Notes: generated by a model from the sequence alone, not told the origin. Numbered from the stretch's first letter, positions 42,302 to 51,148 are shown. The stretch: 64,000 nucleotides of DNA from Polaribacter sp. SA4-12 (GCF_002163675.1 NZ_CP019334.1:2833501-2897500), one strand, 5' to 3'. Program-made: numbers and translations.

Positions 42302-42640
42302 TTACTCCAAACTAAATTTAGGATTCACCAATTGTTGCATCGTTTTTAAAAACTCTTGCATTTCATCCAACTTGTTGGCTGTTTCTTTGGTTCCGCTTTC
42401 TGTCAATTTGTAATATTTTCTAAGTCTGTTACCAACTTTAGCAACTTCTACGTCTAATAAACCATCGGCTTCTAGTTTGTGCAATGCAGGGTACAAAGCA
42501 CCTTCAGTAATTTTTAATTCGCCTTTGGTCAATTCTTTTACTTTCTGAGTAATCTCATAACCATACATTTTATCGTTACTTTCTAATAACTTTAAAATGA
42601 TGGTTTGTAAAGAACCTTTGTATAATTTCTGATTTCCCAT
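42302..42640 (-). CDS. PadR-family transcriptional regulator
   Basis: 112-residue winged-helix protein: YKGSLQTIILKLLESNDKMY, GYEITQKVKELTKGELKITE, GALYPALHKLEADGLLDVEV and RLRKYYKLTESGTKE are the canonical PadR-N motifs, with a short C-terminal dimerisation helix (PadR-s1 subfamily size). PadR proteins usually repress a neighbouring transporter or membrane-stress gene and respond to small molecules. Here it is the first gene of the nine-gene minus-strand operon ending with the ABC transporter and probably regulates itself. Confidence 0.92.
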   Translation of the reverse strand: MGNQKLYKGSLQTIILKLLESNDKMYGYEITQKVKELTKGELKITEGALYPALHKLEADGLLDVEVAKVGNRLRKYYKLTESGTKETANKLDEMQEFLKTMQQLVNPKFSLE

Positions 42641-42651
42641 ATTATAAAAAT

Positions 42652-42689
42652 GTGTAATCGTGTAACTGTTTATTTGTTTAAACGTGTAA
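42652..42689. promoter_or_regulatory. Three GTGTAA repeats upstream of padR, candidate operator
   Basis: GTGTAA occurs at 42652-42657, 42660-42665 and 42684-42689 (TTACAC on the padR strand), 12-49 bp upstream of the padR start. Repeated short half-sites at a padR promoter suggest the binding site of the regulator itself. PadR sites are normally dyads, and here the repeats are direct, so the call is tentative. Confidence 0.35.
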
Positions 42690-42855
42690 TTGTCATCCTA
42701 TGTTTATAAAAATAAGGATCTGCTTTTAAAAAGCTTAAATTAGATTTAATATTTAACAAGAAAAGTAAGGGTAAAGGAAAAGATTATAGTCCGTCATTTG
42801 TCATTAAAGACCGTTCGCAATGCTAATCACTTTCCCCCTTACTACATAAACTTGA

Positions 42856-43946
42856 ACAGATCATTAGAACATCAAATCTGTATTTAGGATTGATAAGTAA
42901 ATGTAGTAATTTTTCTATAAAAACATTTGATATGAGTAAAATTATAGGAATTGATATTAATAAGCAAACTTTTGATGTTTCTTATTTAGAAAAAGTTAAA
43001 TGGATACACAAAATTTTTAAAAAATTAAAATACAGGTTTTGAGCAATTTAATAAATTGATTGGTGCATCAGACTGGATTGTAATGGAGGCTAGTGGTCCT
43101 TATTATGTTCAGTTAAAAACTTTTTTACATGCATCTAGTTTTAATGTATGTGTATTAAATCATTTGATAATTAGAAGATATAGTCAAACAAGATTACAGA
43201 GCAATAACAGATAAAAAAGACGCAAAGACAATTGCCGAATATGGTGCTCAATATGAGTTAAAAAGATGGTGTCCAGAGAGTAAACCTAGTATAGAAATTA
43301 AACAACTTTACACAGCTTTAGAATTACTAAAAAAACAAAAACATCAAACAAAAAGACAATTAGAATCCTTTGAAGCAACAGGTTTGTTGAGTTCGGATCT
43401 TAGAAAAGAATTAAAACAAGTACTAATATTATTAATAAGACGTATTGATAAGTTTGAAAAAAAGATAGAGCAAATAGGAAGATTAGCTTATAAAGACACG
43501 GTTGAAAGAATAAAAACGATACCAGGAATCGGGCTAAAAACGGCTATTATGATGAGTGTTATTACAGATAATTTCACAAAATTTGATAACTATAAACAAC
43601 TGACAGCTTTTGTAGGATTTAGTCCAAGGCTATATCAATCAGGAACAAGTGTAAAAGGTAAAGGACATATTTGTAAAATGGGCAAACCTCAAATTAGAAA
43701 ACTTTTGTATTTATGTAGTTGGTCTGCAAAAAGAGTAAATAAAAATTGTATCGAAATGTATGAACGACTTAAAGAAAAAGGAAAACCCGAGAGAGTAATT
43801 AAAATTGCAATAGCTAATAAATTAATAAAGCAAATTTTTTCTATTGCGACTAACAAACAAATTTACAATGAAAATCATCAAAACTTATATTTTCTGAAAT
43901 AAAAGAAATTTTAACAATAAATAATAGTTTTTTAACACAGATCATT
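42856..43946 (+). mobile_element. Decayed IS110-family insertion, approximate limits
   Basis: The transposase remnant is flanked by a 10-bp direct repeat ACAGATCATT at 42856-42865 and 43937-43946, which may mark the two junctions; IS110 elements lack terminal inverted repeats, so other limits are possible. If these are the ends, only about 67 bp of left non-coding sequence remain, too short for a complete bridge-RNA region. Sequence up to about 42770 could instead belong to the element. Confidence 0.4.
42932..43902 (+). pseudogene. IS110-family transposase, frameshifted
   Basis: Begins MSKIIGIDINKQTFDVSYLE with the first Asp of the DEDD RuvC-like domain. The frame breaks near 43030, after KKLKYR, and resumes in another frame at GFEQFNKLIG, continuing to the catalytic-type VMEASGPYY. 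It breaks again near 43190, before AITDKKDAKTIAEYG. From there the frame is open to 43902 and contains the Tnp20 part (KTIPGIGLKTAIMMSVI, FVGFSPRLYQSGTSVKGKGH, PQIRKLLYLCSWSAK). Both lesions look like single-base indels. The element is not able to make an intact transposase unless by two frameshifts. Confidence 0.88.
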
Positions 43947-44028
43947 GCGAGGAACGAAGCAATCTTATTATTAAAAAAGAGATTACTTCGTCATACTTCC
44001 ATGCTATGACGATTTCCTTAACACAAAT
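43939..44028. repeat. Dispersed-type repeat TCATTGCGAGGAACGAAGCAATC downstream of the IS
   Basis: The segment CATTGCGAGGAACGAAGCAA followed by TTACTTCGTCATACTTCCATG is of a class of intergenic repeat I recall as frequent in Bacteroidota genomes. The related start CCGTCATTTGTCATTAAAGA at about 42790 lies on the other side of the transposase, so the IS may have landed in such a repeat. Confidence 0.4.
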
Positions 44029-44082
44029 GTATACATAATTTTCTAATGCATCAAATTCTTATGTATAGTTTTTTTAATAAAA

Positions 44083-44113
44083 AAAATCCTGAAAATTTAC
44101 TTTTCAGGATTTT
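44083..44113. terminator. Bidirectional terminator between IS remnant and trxA
   Basis: A 13-base perfect stem AAAATCCTGAAAA / TTTTCAGGATTTT with a 5-nt loop. It lies 72 bp past the trxA stop and 180 bp past the transposase stop. Confidence 0.8.
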
Positions 44114-44184
44114 GAATAATAAATATTGCGTTTTTTATAAAAACATAAGAGTTGTATTTCCTTCCCTTTGGGAAGGTTACACTT

Positions 44185-44544
44185 TTACTTCTCAACTTTT
44201 AAAACATCAGCAATAATGCGTTCTAATTCTGCTTTTGGTAAAGCGCCGTTTGCCATTTGTGGTTGCCCTTCTGCAGGACAAAATAACATAGAAGGAATAC
44301 TTCTAATTGCAAATGCTGCAGACAATTCTTGTTCAGCTTCGGTGTCTACTTTGTAAATATCAATTTTACCTTCATATTCTTTAGATAATTGCTCTAAAAC
44401 TGGTGCTAATGCTTTACATGGTCCACACCAATCCGCGTAAAAGTCTATTAAAACTGGTCTTTTTCCTTCAAATTTCCATTCTTTGTTTTCTTCAAAATTA
44501 AAGACTTTTTCTAAAAAAGTCTCTTTTGTTAAATTTTCTATCAT
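44185..44544 (-). CDS. trxA: Thioredoxin
   Basis: Small disulfide oxidoreductase, 119 residues, cytoplasmic (no signal peptide). The active site is FYADWCGPCKALAPV, Cys40 and Cys43, and the cis-Pro region reads IRSIPSMLF with KVDTEAEQELSAAFA before it. The N-terminus is about ten residues longer than E. coli thioredoxin, with a helix ETFLEKVFNF. Monocistronic, with a -7 box at 44633-44640 and a hairpin-rich leader. Confidence 0.93.
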   Translation of the reverse strand: MIENLTKETFLEKVFNFEENKEWKFEGKRPVLIDFYADWCGPCKALAPVLEQLSKEYEGKIDIYKVDTEAEQELSAAFAIRSIPSMLFCPAEGQPQMANGALPKAELERIIADVLKVEK

Positions 44545-44559
44545 AATTTAAAATATTCT

Positions 44560-44614
44560 TATCCGACAAAGTCGGAATTTATTAATCTGTGGTTCCCAAA
44601 ATAAAATGGGAATC
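44560..44614. repeat. Two hairpins in the trxA leader
   Basis: TCCGAC-AAA-GTCGGA at 44562-44576 and TTCCCA / TGGGAA at 44593-44612. The second is a variant of the TCATTCCC repeats at 3937 and 28389. Both fall between the trxA promoter box and its start codon. Confidence 0.55.
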
Positions 44615-44632
44615 TTGTTTCTAATTCTTAGA

Positions 44633-44640
44633 CAAAAATA
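44633..44640 (-). promoter_or_regulatory. Putative -7 box for trxA
   Basis: Minus-strand TATTTTTG, matching TAnnTTTG, about 90 bp before the trxA ATG. A TTTTG lies about 24 bp further upstream, slightly too far for the consensus spacing. Confidence 0.45.
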
Positions 44641-44954
44641 GTCCTTTTTATAAACGATAAATTACAAAATTTATATAAAACAGAGTCTAAAACGTTAAAA
44701 GTAATTAAAACCTCTTACGAAATAATTTATGGGGTTTTATGTTAATTTTGAGAAGGCCTGAAGTTTTATAGGAATATAATTTTAATAGTAAAAAACTGTA
44801 TTTCAATATATTAAATAGAGTAATCTAGATAGGTGTTAATTGTTTATTTATTACAAAGATGAAAGAATCTTGTTGTTTTACTAGTAGAATAATTATTCGT
44901 TTTATATATTTGTAAAATAATAAAACCCTCCTGTTATAGCAGAAGGGTCTTAAT

Positions 44955-45041
44955 TTAAATCAGAACTTCATAAAGAAGTTTTGCGGCTTTTACCAACTCT
45001 TTAAGGATAAGGTAAATCCATTTCAATTTTTTTTTTCTCAT
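44955..45041 (-). CDS. Candidate 28-aa cationic amphipathic peptide
   Basis: ATG at 45039-45041 opens a frame ending TAA at 44955-44957. The product starts MRKKKLKWIYLILKELV and continues KAAKLLYEVLI. It would form an amphipathic helix with a basic N-terminus, like some small membrane-active peptides. A hairpin with arms ACCCTTCTG and CAGGAGGGT, followed by TTTTATTATTTT, lies a few bases after the stop. No clear promoter. Chance cannot be excluded for so short a frame. Confidence 0.35.
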   Translation of the reverse strand: MRKKKLKWIYLILKELVKAAKLLYEVLI

Positions 45042-45312
45042 AGAAAATAAAATTTAAGATTAAACAAAAGCTAAATTAGAACTCCAATTCTGTTTGGCTT
45101 TTTTTATTATTTGTTTGCATTAAGAATGCACTACCACAAATATACTTCTTCTTATTATTGAAAAATCATAAAATTTCAAGAAAAAAACGTTAATCTGTTG
45201 ATTATCAGACATATAAAAACTTACAAACATCAAAAAGTTAATAAATAATTTATTTTTACTGAATGTTCATTGGATAAGTTAATAATCAGTGTTTTAAAGC
45301 AATCTTAAAAAC

Positions 45313-45343
45313 TTCCTACAAAATAATGTAGGAATTTTTTTTT
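45313..45343 (+). terminator. Intrinsic terminator immediately upstream of the POP promoter
   Basis: TTCCTACA / TGTAGGAA stem, 6-nt loop, then nine T. No plus-strand gene precedes it for 1.4 kb, so it either ends a non-coding transcript from the gap or insulates the promoter at 45348. Confidence 0.7.
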
Positions 45344-45347
45344 GTGT

Positions 45348-45355
45348 TAACTTTG
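45348..45355 (+). promoter_or_regulatory. Putative -7 box for the prolyl oligopeptidase gene
   Basis: TAACTTTG, a full TAnnTTTG match, 25 bp before the ATG at 45381. Confidence 0.5.
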
Positions 45356-45380
45356 GTGAGATTTACAAAATTTAGAACTT

Positions 45381-47537
45381 ATGAAGAATAAATTAATCAT
45401 TCCTATCTTGTTTGCAAGTGCAATTTTTGTTTCTTGTAAAGAAGAAATTAAACAAAGAAACATAGATTTGAAGTATCCAATAACTACTAAAAAACCAGTA
45501 ATTGATACACTATTTAAAACAGTAGTTGTAGACAATTACAGATGGTTAGAAGATGATAGAAGTAAAGAAACTGAAGCCTGGGTAAAGGCAGAAAACGAAG
45601 TTACTTTCGATTATTTAAGTAAGATTCCATACAGAGAGCAGTTAAAAGCACGTTTATCAGAATTATGGAATTACGAAAAAGTAGGAACTCCTTTTATTGA
45701 AGGCGATTATACTTATTTTTATAAAAATGATGGTTTACAAAACCAATATGTTGTTTACAGAAAGAAAGATGGTAAAGAAGAAGTTTTCTTAGACCCAAAT
45801 ACTTTTTCTGAAGACGGAACAACTTCTTTAGGTTCTTTAAGTTTTTCTAAAGACGGAAAAATGGCTGCGTATGCAATTTCTGAGGGAGGTTCTGATTGGA
45901 GAAAGGTAATTACAATGGATGCTGAGTCAAAAACAATTAAAGGTGATACTTTGGTTGATGTAAAGTTCTCAGGAATTTCTTGGTACAAAAACGAAGGTTT
46001 CTACTATTCTAGTTACGACAAACCTAAAGGAAGCGAGTTATCAGCAAAAACAGATCAACATAAATTATATTATCATAAACTAGGAACTTCACAAAAAGAT
46101 GATCCAGTTATTTTTGGTGAAAAAGCATCAGAAAAACATAGATATGTTGGTGGTTATTTAACAGAGGATAGTAAATATTTAATGATTTCTGCATCCACAT
46201 CAACATCAGGAAATAAATTATTTATCAAAGATTTATCTGAAGAAAATTCAGCATTAAAAACTGTAATTAATAATTTTGATAGTGATACGTATGTTGTAGA
46301 AAACAGAGGTAGTAAATTATATTTGGTAACTAATTTAGATGCTGCAAATAAAAAAGTGGTTACTGTTGATGCTAAAAATCCAACTCCAGAAAACTGGAAA
46401 GATTTTATTCCTGAAACAGAAAATGTACTAAGTTTAAATTCTGGTGCTGGATATTTCTTCGCAGAATATATGGTAGATGCCGTTTCTAAAGTATTACAAT
46501 ACGATTTTGATGGAAAATTAATTAGAGAAGTTAAATTACCTGGCGTTGGTTCTTCAAGTGGTTTTGGCGGAAAAACAGAAGCGAAAGAATTGTATTTTTC
46601 TTTTACAAATTATAGTACACCAAATTCTTCTTATAAATTCAACCCAAAAGACGGAACGTATGAATCTTATTGGAAACCTGCTGTAGATTTTAATTCTGAA
46701 GCATATACAAGTAAACAAGTTTTTTATACATCAAAAGACGGAACAAAAGTTCCTATGATTATTACACATAAAAAAGGCGTTGAATTAAACGGTAAAAACC
46801 CAACTATTTTATATGGTTACGGAGGATTTAATATCAGTTTAACACCGTCATTTAGTATTGCAAACGCAGTTTGGATGGAACAAGGTGGTGTTTATGCAGT
46901 TCCTAATTTACGTGGTGGTGGTGAATATGGTAAAAAATGGCACGATGCAGGAACTCAATTAAAGAAACAAAATGTGTTTGATGATTTTATTGCTGCTGCA
47001 GAATATTTAATTTCAGAAAAATATACATCTTCAGAATTCTTAGCAATTAGAGGTGGTTCTAACGGAGGTTTATTAGTTGGAGCAACAATGACGCAAAGAC
47101 CAGAATTAATGAAAGTTGCTTTGCCAGCAGTTGGTGTTTTAGATATGTTACGTTACCACACTTTTACTGCAGGAGCAGGTTGGGCGTACGATTATGGAAC
47201 AGCTGATGATAGCAAAGAAATGTTTGATTACTTAAAAGGATATTCACCTGTTCATAATGTAAAAGTAGGTGTAAAATATCCTGCAACTTTAGTTACAACG
47301 GGAGATCATGATGATAGAGTTGTACCTGCACACAGTTTTAAATTTGCTGCAGAATTACAAGAAAAACAAACAGGAGATAATCCTACATTAATAAGAATAG
47401 AAACCAATGCTGGTCATGGAGCAGGAACTCCTGTTGCAAAAACAATTGAGCAATATTCAGATATTTTTGGATTTACTTTATTCAATATGGGGTTTGATGC
47501 ATTACCAAATCCGCCAAAGGCGAAAATTAAATTATAG
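45381..47537 (+). CDS. Prolyl oligopeptidase family serine peptidase (S9A), lipoprotein
   Basis: Cleaves short proline-containing peptides after proline. The lipobox F-V-S-C (16-19) predicts a lipid-anchored periplasmic or outer-membrane enzyme. The N-terminal part shows the S9A start [13 protein letters not shown] and [20 protein letters not shown], a seven-bladed propeller follows, and the C-terminal hydrolase has the nucleophile RGGSNGGLL (Ser about 560), the acid in [16 protein letters not shown] and the His in NAGHGAG. 718 residues is typical. Monocistronic with terminator. Confidence 0.95.
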   Translation: MKNKLIIPILFASAIFVSCKEEIKQRNIDLKYPITTKKPVIDTLFKTVVVDNYRWLEDDRSKETEAWVKAENEVTFDYLSKIPYREQLKARLSELWNYEKVGTPFIEGDYTYFYKNDGLQNQYVVYRKKDGKEEVFLDPNTFSEDGTTSLGSLSFSKDGKMAAYAISEGGSDWRKVITMDAESKTIKGDTLVDVKFSGISWYKNEGFYYSSYDKPKGSELSAKTDQHKLYYHKLGTSQKDDPVIFGEKASEKHRYVGGYLTEDSKYLMISASTSTSGNKLFIKDLSEENSALKTVINNFDSDTYVVENRGSKLYLVTNLDAANKKVVTVDAKNPTPENWKDFIPETENVLSLNSGAGYFFAEYMVDAVSKVLQYDFDGKLIREVKLPGVGSSSGFGGKTEAKELYFSFTNYSTPNSSYKFNPKDGTYESYWKPAVDFNSEAYTSKQVFYTSKDGTKVPMIITHKKGVELNGKNPTILYGYGGFNISLTPSFSIANAVWMEQGGVYAVPNLRGGGEYGKKWHDAGTQLKKQNVFDDFIAAAEYLISEKYTSSEFLAIRGGSNGGLLVGATMTQRPELMKVALPAVGVLDMLRYHTFTAGAGWAYDYGTADDSKEMFDYLKGYSPVHNVKVGVKYPATLVTTGDHDDRVVPAHSFKFAAELQEKQTGDNPTLIRIETNAGHGAGTPVAKTIEQYSDIFGFTLFNMGFDALPNPPKAKIKL

Positions 47538-47560
47538 TTTTTACTAAAATAAATTTGATA

Positions 47561-47594
47561 AAAAGATAGCTGTTATAAATGGCTATCTTTTTTC
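47561..47594. terminator. Terminator shared by POP and the convergent monooxygenase gene
   Basis: AAAAGATAGC / GCTATCTTTT stem with an 11-nt loop and long A/T runs. The minus-strand gene ends at 47583 within it. Confidence 0.75.
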
Positions 47595-48629
47595 TTTTTT
47601 AGAAAGATGTGTATTTAAGTATTCTGCATCTTTTTTAACACCTCCCAAAGTAGCAGAACCTCTTGTGTATAACCAAGGAAGTCCTAAAAAGTACAAACCT
47701 TCAATATCACTTACGCCTCTAAAGTTCTTAGGATAATGGCTTTCATCTAGTTCAATACCATCAATCCAATCAAAATTTGGTTTAAAACCTGTTGCCCAAA
47801 GAATATTTTTAATATCAGTTATTTCTTGTTTTTCAAATGTGATGCTTTTCTCATTGGCATCAAGTGTTCTACCAACACAAGTAACATTTTCTTTTTTGAA
47901 CAATGTTTTTACATCAGTTCCAATAACTGGTTGTCCGCTTTTACTTAACTTTTTACCAATCCAAGAATATTTATTGGCTGTTAAAAAACCGACTTTACTA
48001 AACCACCACCATAATGTTTTACCTAATATTTCTTGTGGAATAGACATAATATTAGTGTTTCCAGAAAAGTAAACAGTTCTATTTGTTTTAGAAACTTCAT
48101 TTAAAATCTGAACGCCAGAATCTCCAGCGCCAACAACTAATGTTGCTCCTTCTTGTAATTGATCTGGACTTTTATAATGTTCACTATGAATCTGTAAAAT
48201 GTCTTTCGATATTTTTGTGTGGCAACTTGGTGTAAAAGGTTTGTGAAAAGGACCAGTAGCTATAATCACATTTTTTGCTTCAAAAGTTTCTGTATCACTT
48301 TTTAAAGTAAAAATGCCATTTTCTTTTTTCAAAGAAGTTATTTTCTGGTTAAACTCAATTGGGATATTAAATTTAAAAACATACGCTTTTAAGTAATCTG
48401 CAACTTCGTATTTGTTTGCGTAATGTCCTTTTTTATAAGGAAATTCCATTCCGGGTAAACTATTAAATTCCGATGGCGTAAATAATTTTAAAGAATCCCA
48501 TCTTTTTAACCAAGGAGCACCTGTTTCAGAATTAGCATCAATAATCATATAATTAGCACCTTTTTTATTTAGATGATATGCAATAGCTAAACCAGATTGA
48601 CCAGCTCCAATGATTATATAATCCTTCAT
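47583..48629 (-). CDS. Flavin-dependent monooxygenase / NAD(P)-binding oxidoreductase, CzcO-like
   Basis: Rossmann-type flavoprotein: FAD loop IIIGAGQSGLAIAYHL directly after the start, a second dinucleotide loop VVGAGDSGVQI in mid-protein, and the C-terminal ATG motif ILWATGFKPNFDWI. I chose the ATG at 48629 (MKDYIIIGAG) because the ten residues added by the ATG at 48659 would precede the FAD strand without family support. 348 residues fit the YhcO/CzcO group. The substrate is unknown. No signal peptide. Confidence 0.85.
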   Translation of the reverse strand: MKDYIIIGAGQSGLAIAYHLNKKGANYMIIDANSETGAPWLKRWDSLKLFTPSEFNSLPGMEFPYKKGHYANKYEVADYLKAYVFKFNIPIEFNQKITSLKKENGIFTLKSDTETFEAKNVIIATGPFHKPFTPSCHTKISKDILQIHSEHYKSPDQLQEGATLVVGAGDSGVQILNEVSKTNRTVYFSGNTNIMSIPQEILGKTLWWWFSKVGFLTANKYSWIGKKLSKSGQPVIGTDVKTLFKKENVTCVGRTLDANEKSITFEKQEITDIKNILWATGFKPNFDWIDGIELDESHYPKNFRGVSDIEGLYFLGLPWLYTRGSATLGGVKKDAEYLNTHLSKKEKR

Positions 48630-48831
48630 ATATAGTTTTATGGTCACAAACCTAATCAATTTAAAAGGCTTATAATTATAATAATCAGTAAATAAAGTTT
48701 TTGATAGATGACAAATTCTATCGATAAAGGAATCAAAAAAATAGATGTTTTTAAATTTACTTATATTTGATATCGAATTTTACGAATAATCGAAAAGTCA
48801 AAATTAATTACTAAAAAATGTAACAATTTGG

Positions 48832-48839
48832 TATTTTTG
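48832..48839 (+). promoter_or_regulatory. Putative -7 box for the M13 peptidase gene
   Basis: TATTTTTG matches TAnnTTTG, 41 bp before the ATG at 48881. Confidence 0.45.
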
Positions 48840-48880
48840 TTACTAATCATATAATTAAACTCAATCAAAATCCAATAATA

Positions 48881-50956
48881 ATGAAGATAATTAAAAAAGT
48901 GTTTTTTGTATCAGCTGTTGCCTCTTTAGGTTTAGTGGCTTGTAAACAAGACAAACCAGAAGAAAAAGTTGCTGGTATTGTTTTAGAAAATATGGATACA
49001 ACTGTAGCTCCTACTGACGATTTTTTTAGACATGTAAATGGTACTTGGTTAGACAAAACAGAAATTCCAGACGATCAAACTTCTTGGGGTGGTTTTAATC
49101 AACTTCGTAAAAAAACGGATGCAGATGTTTTAACTATTTTAAACAAAGCTATCAAAGAAAGAAATTTTCCGAAAGTAAAAGATGCAAAAGGAAATGAAAT
49201 AGATTCAGATCAAGAAAAGGCTGTAAACTATTATCAAACAATAATGGATACTGTTGCTAGAAACACACAAGGTAAAGCACCTGTTATGCCTTATTTAGCA
49301 AAAGTAGATGAGATTAAAACAAAAAAAGATGTTGAAACTTATTTAACAAACATGGCACCTTATGGAGGTGGTGGTTTTTATGGTTTTGGTGTTTTTAACG
49401 ACTTAAAAAATAGTAGCCAATATGCAGGTTATATGGGTGGAGGAAGTTTAGGTTTATCTAGAGATTATTATGTAGATGCTAAAGTAAAAGACAAACTGGT
49501 AAAATACCAAGAATTTGTTGCAAAAATGCTACAAGAATTTGGTGATGATGAAGCTACTGCAAAAAAGAATGCAGCTACTGTTGTTGCGTTTGAAACTAGT
49601 TTGGCAGAACCAATGATGACGAAAGAAGAGAGTAGAGATATTCGTAAACTTTACAACCCAATGACAGTTGCAGAATTACAAAAATTATCTCCAGCAATAG
49701 ATTGGCAAGCTCATTTAGATGGAGTTGGTGTTACAGATCTTGATAAAGTTATAGTTACAGATTTGGGTTACTTTAAAGCATTTAGCGAAATATTCTCTAA
49801 ACGTTCTGTAGCAGATATCAAACTTTTATTACGTTGGAATACGATTAATAACTCTTTAGGTTCTCTTTCTACAGATTTAGAAACTGCAAATTGGGAGTTT
49901 TATAGCAAAGAAATGCGTGGTTCTAAAAAGCAACGTCCAAGAGATGAGCGTGCTTTAGGTAGTTTAAACGGTGCAGTTGGTGAAGCTTTAGGTAAATTAT
50001 ATGTAGACAAAATGTTTCCACCAGAAGCTAAGAAAAAAGCTGAGGAAATGATTGACAATGTAATGTTAGGCTTCGAAAAAAGAATTGCTGGTTTAGAGTG
50101 GATGAGCGATGTAACTAAAGAAAAAGCATTAGAAAAATTACATAAATTAACTGTTAAGATTGCATATCCAGATAAATGGAAAGATTACTCAGAATTACAA
50201 GTTAAAGGTTTAAAAAGTGGTGGTTCTTACTTCGAAAATGCAATTAATGTTACCAAATGGAACTACAATAAAAACATGGCAAAATTAGGAAGTGAAGTAG
50301 ATAGAACTGAATGGGGAATGTCTCCTCAAACAGTAAACGCTTACTTTAATCCGGTAAATAATGAAATCGTTTTTCCAGCAGCAATTTTACAACCTCCTTT
50401 CTATGATTACAAAGCCGATGAAGCTGTAAATTATGGTGGAATTGGAGCAGTTATTGGTCATGAGATTTCTCATAGTTTCGATGATTCTGGATCTCGTTTT
50501 GATGGTGATGGAAACTTAAAAAACTGGTGGACAGAAGACGATTCTACAAAGTTTAAAGAAATTGGTGGTAAATTAATTAAGCAATACAGCGATATTATTG
50601 CAATCGACAGCATGCACTTAAATGGAGAATATACTTTAGGTGAAAATATTGGAGATTTAGGTGGAGTTCAGGCTGCTTACGAAGGTTTACAGATTTTCTT
50701 AGCAAAGAACGGAAGACCAGCAGATATTGATGGTTACACAGCAGAACAACGTTTTTTCTTCTCTTGGGGAACAATCTGGAGAACAAAAATGCGTGACGAA
50801 GCTTTAAAAAACTTAATCATGACAAACACACATTCACCAGGAATGTACAGAGCATACATGCCACTTAAAAACGTAGATGCTTTTTATGATGCATTCGATG
50901 TAAAAGAAGGTGATAAAATGTATTTAAAACCAGAAGAAAGAGTTAGAATCTGGTAG
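48881..50956 (+). CDS. M13 family metallopeptidase (neprilysin/PepO-like), lipoprotein
   Basis: Zinc endopeptidase of small peptides. A lipobox L-V-A-C (18-21) puts it on the periplasmic side or surface. The mature protein starts with the M13 sequence PTDDFFRHVNGTWLDKTEIP and has NAYFNPVNNEIVFPAAILQP, the zinc site VIGHEISHSFDD (His527, His531) and the third ligand plus Asp in GENIGDLGGVQAAYEG. It ends YLKPEERVRIW, the family terminus. 691 residues is typical. Confidence 0.96.
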   Translation: MKIIKKVFFVSAVASLGLVACKQDKPEEKVAGIVLENMDTTVAPTDDFFRHVNGTWLDKTEIPDDQTSWGGFNQLRKKTDADVLTILNKAIKERNFPKVKDAKGNEIDSDQEKAVNYYQTIMDTVARNTQGKAPVMPYLAKVDEIKTKKDVETYLTNMAPYGGGGFYGFGVFNDLKNSSQYAGYMGGGSLGLSRDYYVDAKVKDKLVKYQEFVAKMLQEFGDDEATAKKNAATVVAFETSLAEPMMTKEESRDIRKLYNPMTVAELQKLSPAIDWQAHLDGVGVTDLDKVIVTDLGYFKAFSEIFSKRSVADIKLLLRWNTINNSLGSLSTDLETANWEFYSKEMRGSKKQRPRDERALGSLNGAVGEALGKLYVDKMFPPEAKKKAEEMIDNVMLGFEKRIAGLEWMSDVTKEKALEKLHKLTVKIAYPDKWKDYSELQVKGLKSGGSYFENAINVTKWNYNKNMAKLGSEVDRTEWGMSPQTVNAYFNPVNNEIVFPAAILQPPFYDYKADEAVNYGGIGAVIGHEISHSFDDSGSRFDGDGNLKNWWTEDDSTKFKEIGGKLIKQYSDIIAIDSMHLNGEYTLGENIGDLGGVQAAYEGLQIFLAKNGRPADIDGYTAEQRFFFSWGTIWRTKMRDEALKNLIMTNTHSPGMYRAYMPLKNVDAFYDAFDVKEGDKMYLKPEERVRIW

Positions 50957-51010
50957 ACACGCAGTGTCTTTAAGTATTAAAATTAGTACGTAAGTATTAA
51001 GAATAGAAAT

Positions 51011-51038
51011 AAAACCGATGCGAAAGTGTCGGTTTTTT
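51011..51038 (+). terminator. Terminator after the M13 peptidase gene
   Basis: AAAACCGA / TCGGTTTT stem with a 10-nt loop and T-run, 54 bp past the stop. Confidence 0.8.
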
Positions 51039-51042
51039 CTTT

Positions 51043-51148
51043 GGGCGTTACTTTATCCTGAAGGCATTCAGGACCAAGTCGCGCTTTTCACTATATCTTT
51101 TTGCAAAAAGCAAAAAGGATGCCGTTTCAATCGCTAACGCGTGCCTGT
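51043..51148. repeat. Dispersed flavobacterial intergenic repeat with two hairpins
   Basis: Runs from GGGCGTTAC through CACTATATC and GGATGCCG to CAATCGCTAACGCG. These fixed words in this order recur, as I recall, in intergenic regions of many Flavobacteriaceae, with variable hairpins between them, as here. Recognition is from memory. Confidence 0.45.

Larger units (their letters stand above)
44641..45380. other. Large non-coding gap between trxA and the prolyl oligopeptidase gene
   Basis: No gene over 30 codons is credible here. The gap holds two similar hairpin-plus-TAnnTTTG blocks (about 44705-44755 and 45306-45361), a 28-codon minus-strand frame followed by a terminator-like hairpin (44931-45041), and an imperfect hairpin with a T-run at about 45068-45111 on the plus strand. 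It may host one or two small RNAs; no Rfam family is recognised. Confidence 0.55.

Noticed and set aside
44912..45111. Possible 6S-like RNA of about 190 nt on the plus strand of the large gap (TATATTTG box at 44905-44912, hairpin with T-run at about 45111).
   Set aside because: The 5' and 3' ends do not pair with each other as they must in 6S RNA, and no -33 element is found.
48630..48659. Ten-residue N-terminal extension of the flavin monooxygenase.
   Set aside because: The FAD-binding strand should begin right after the start; MKDYIIIGAG is the more plausible beginning.
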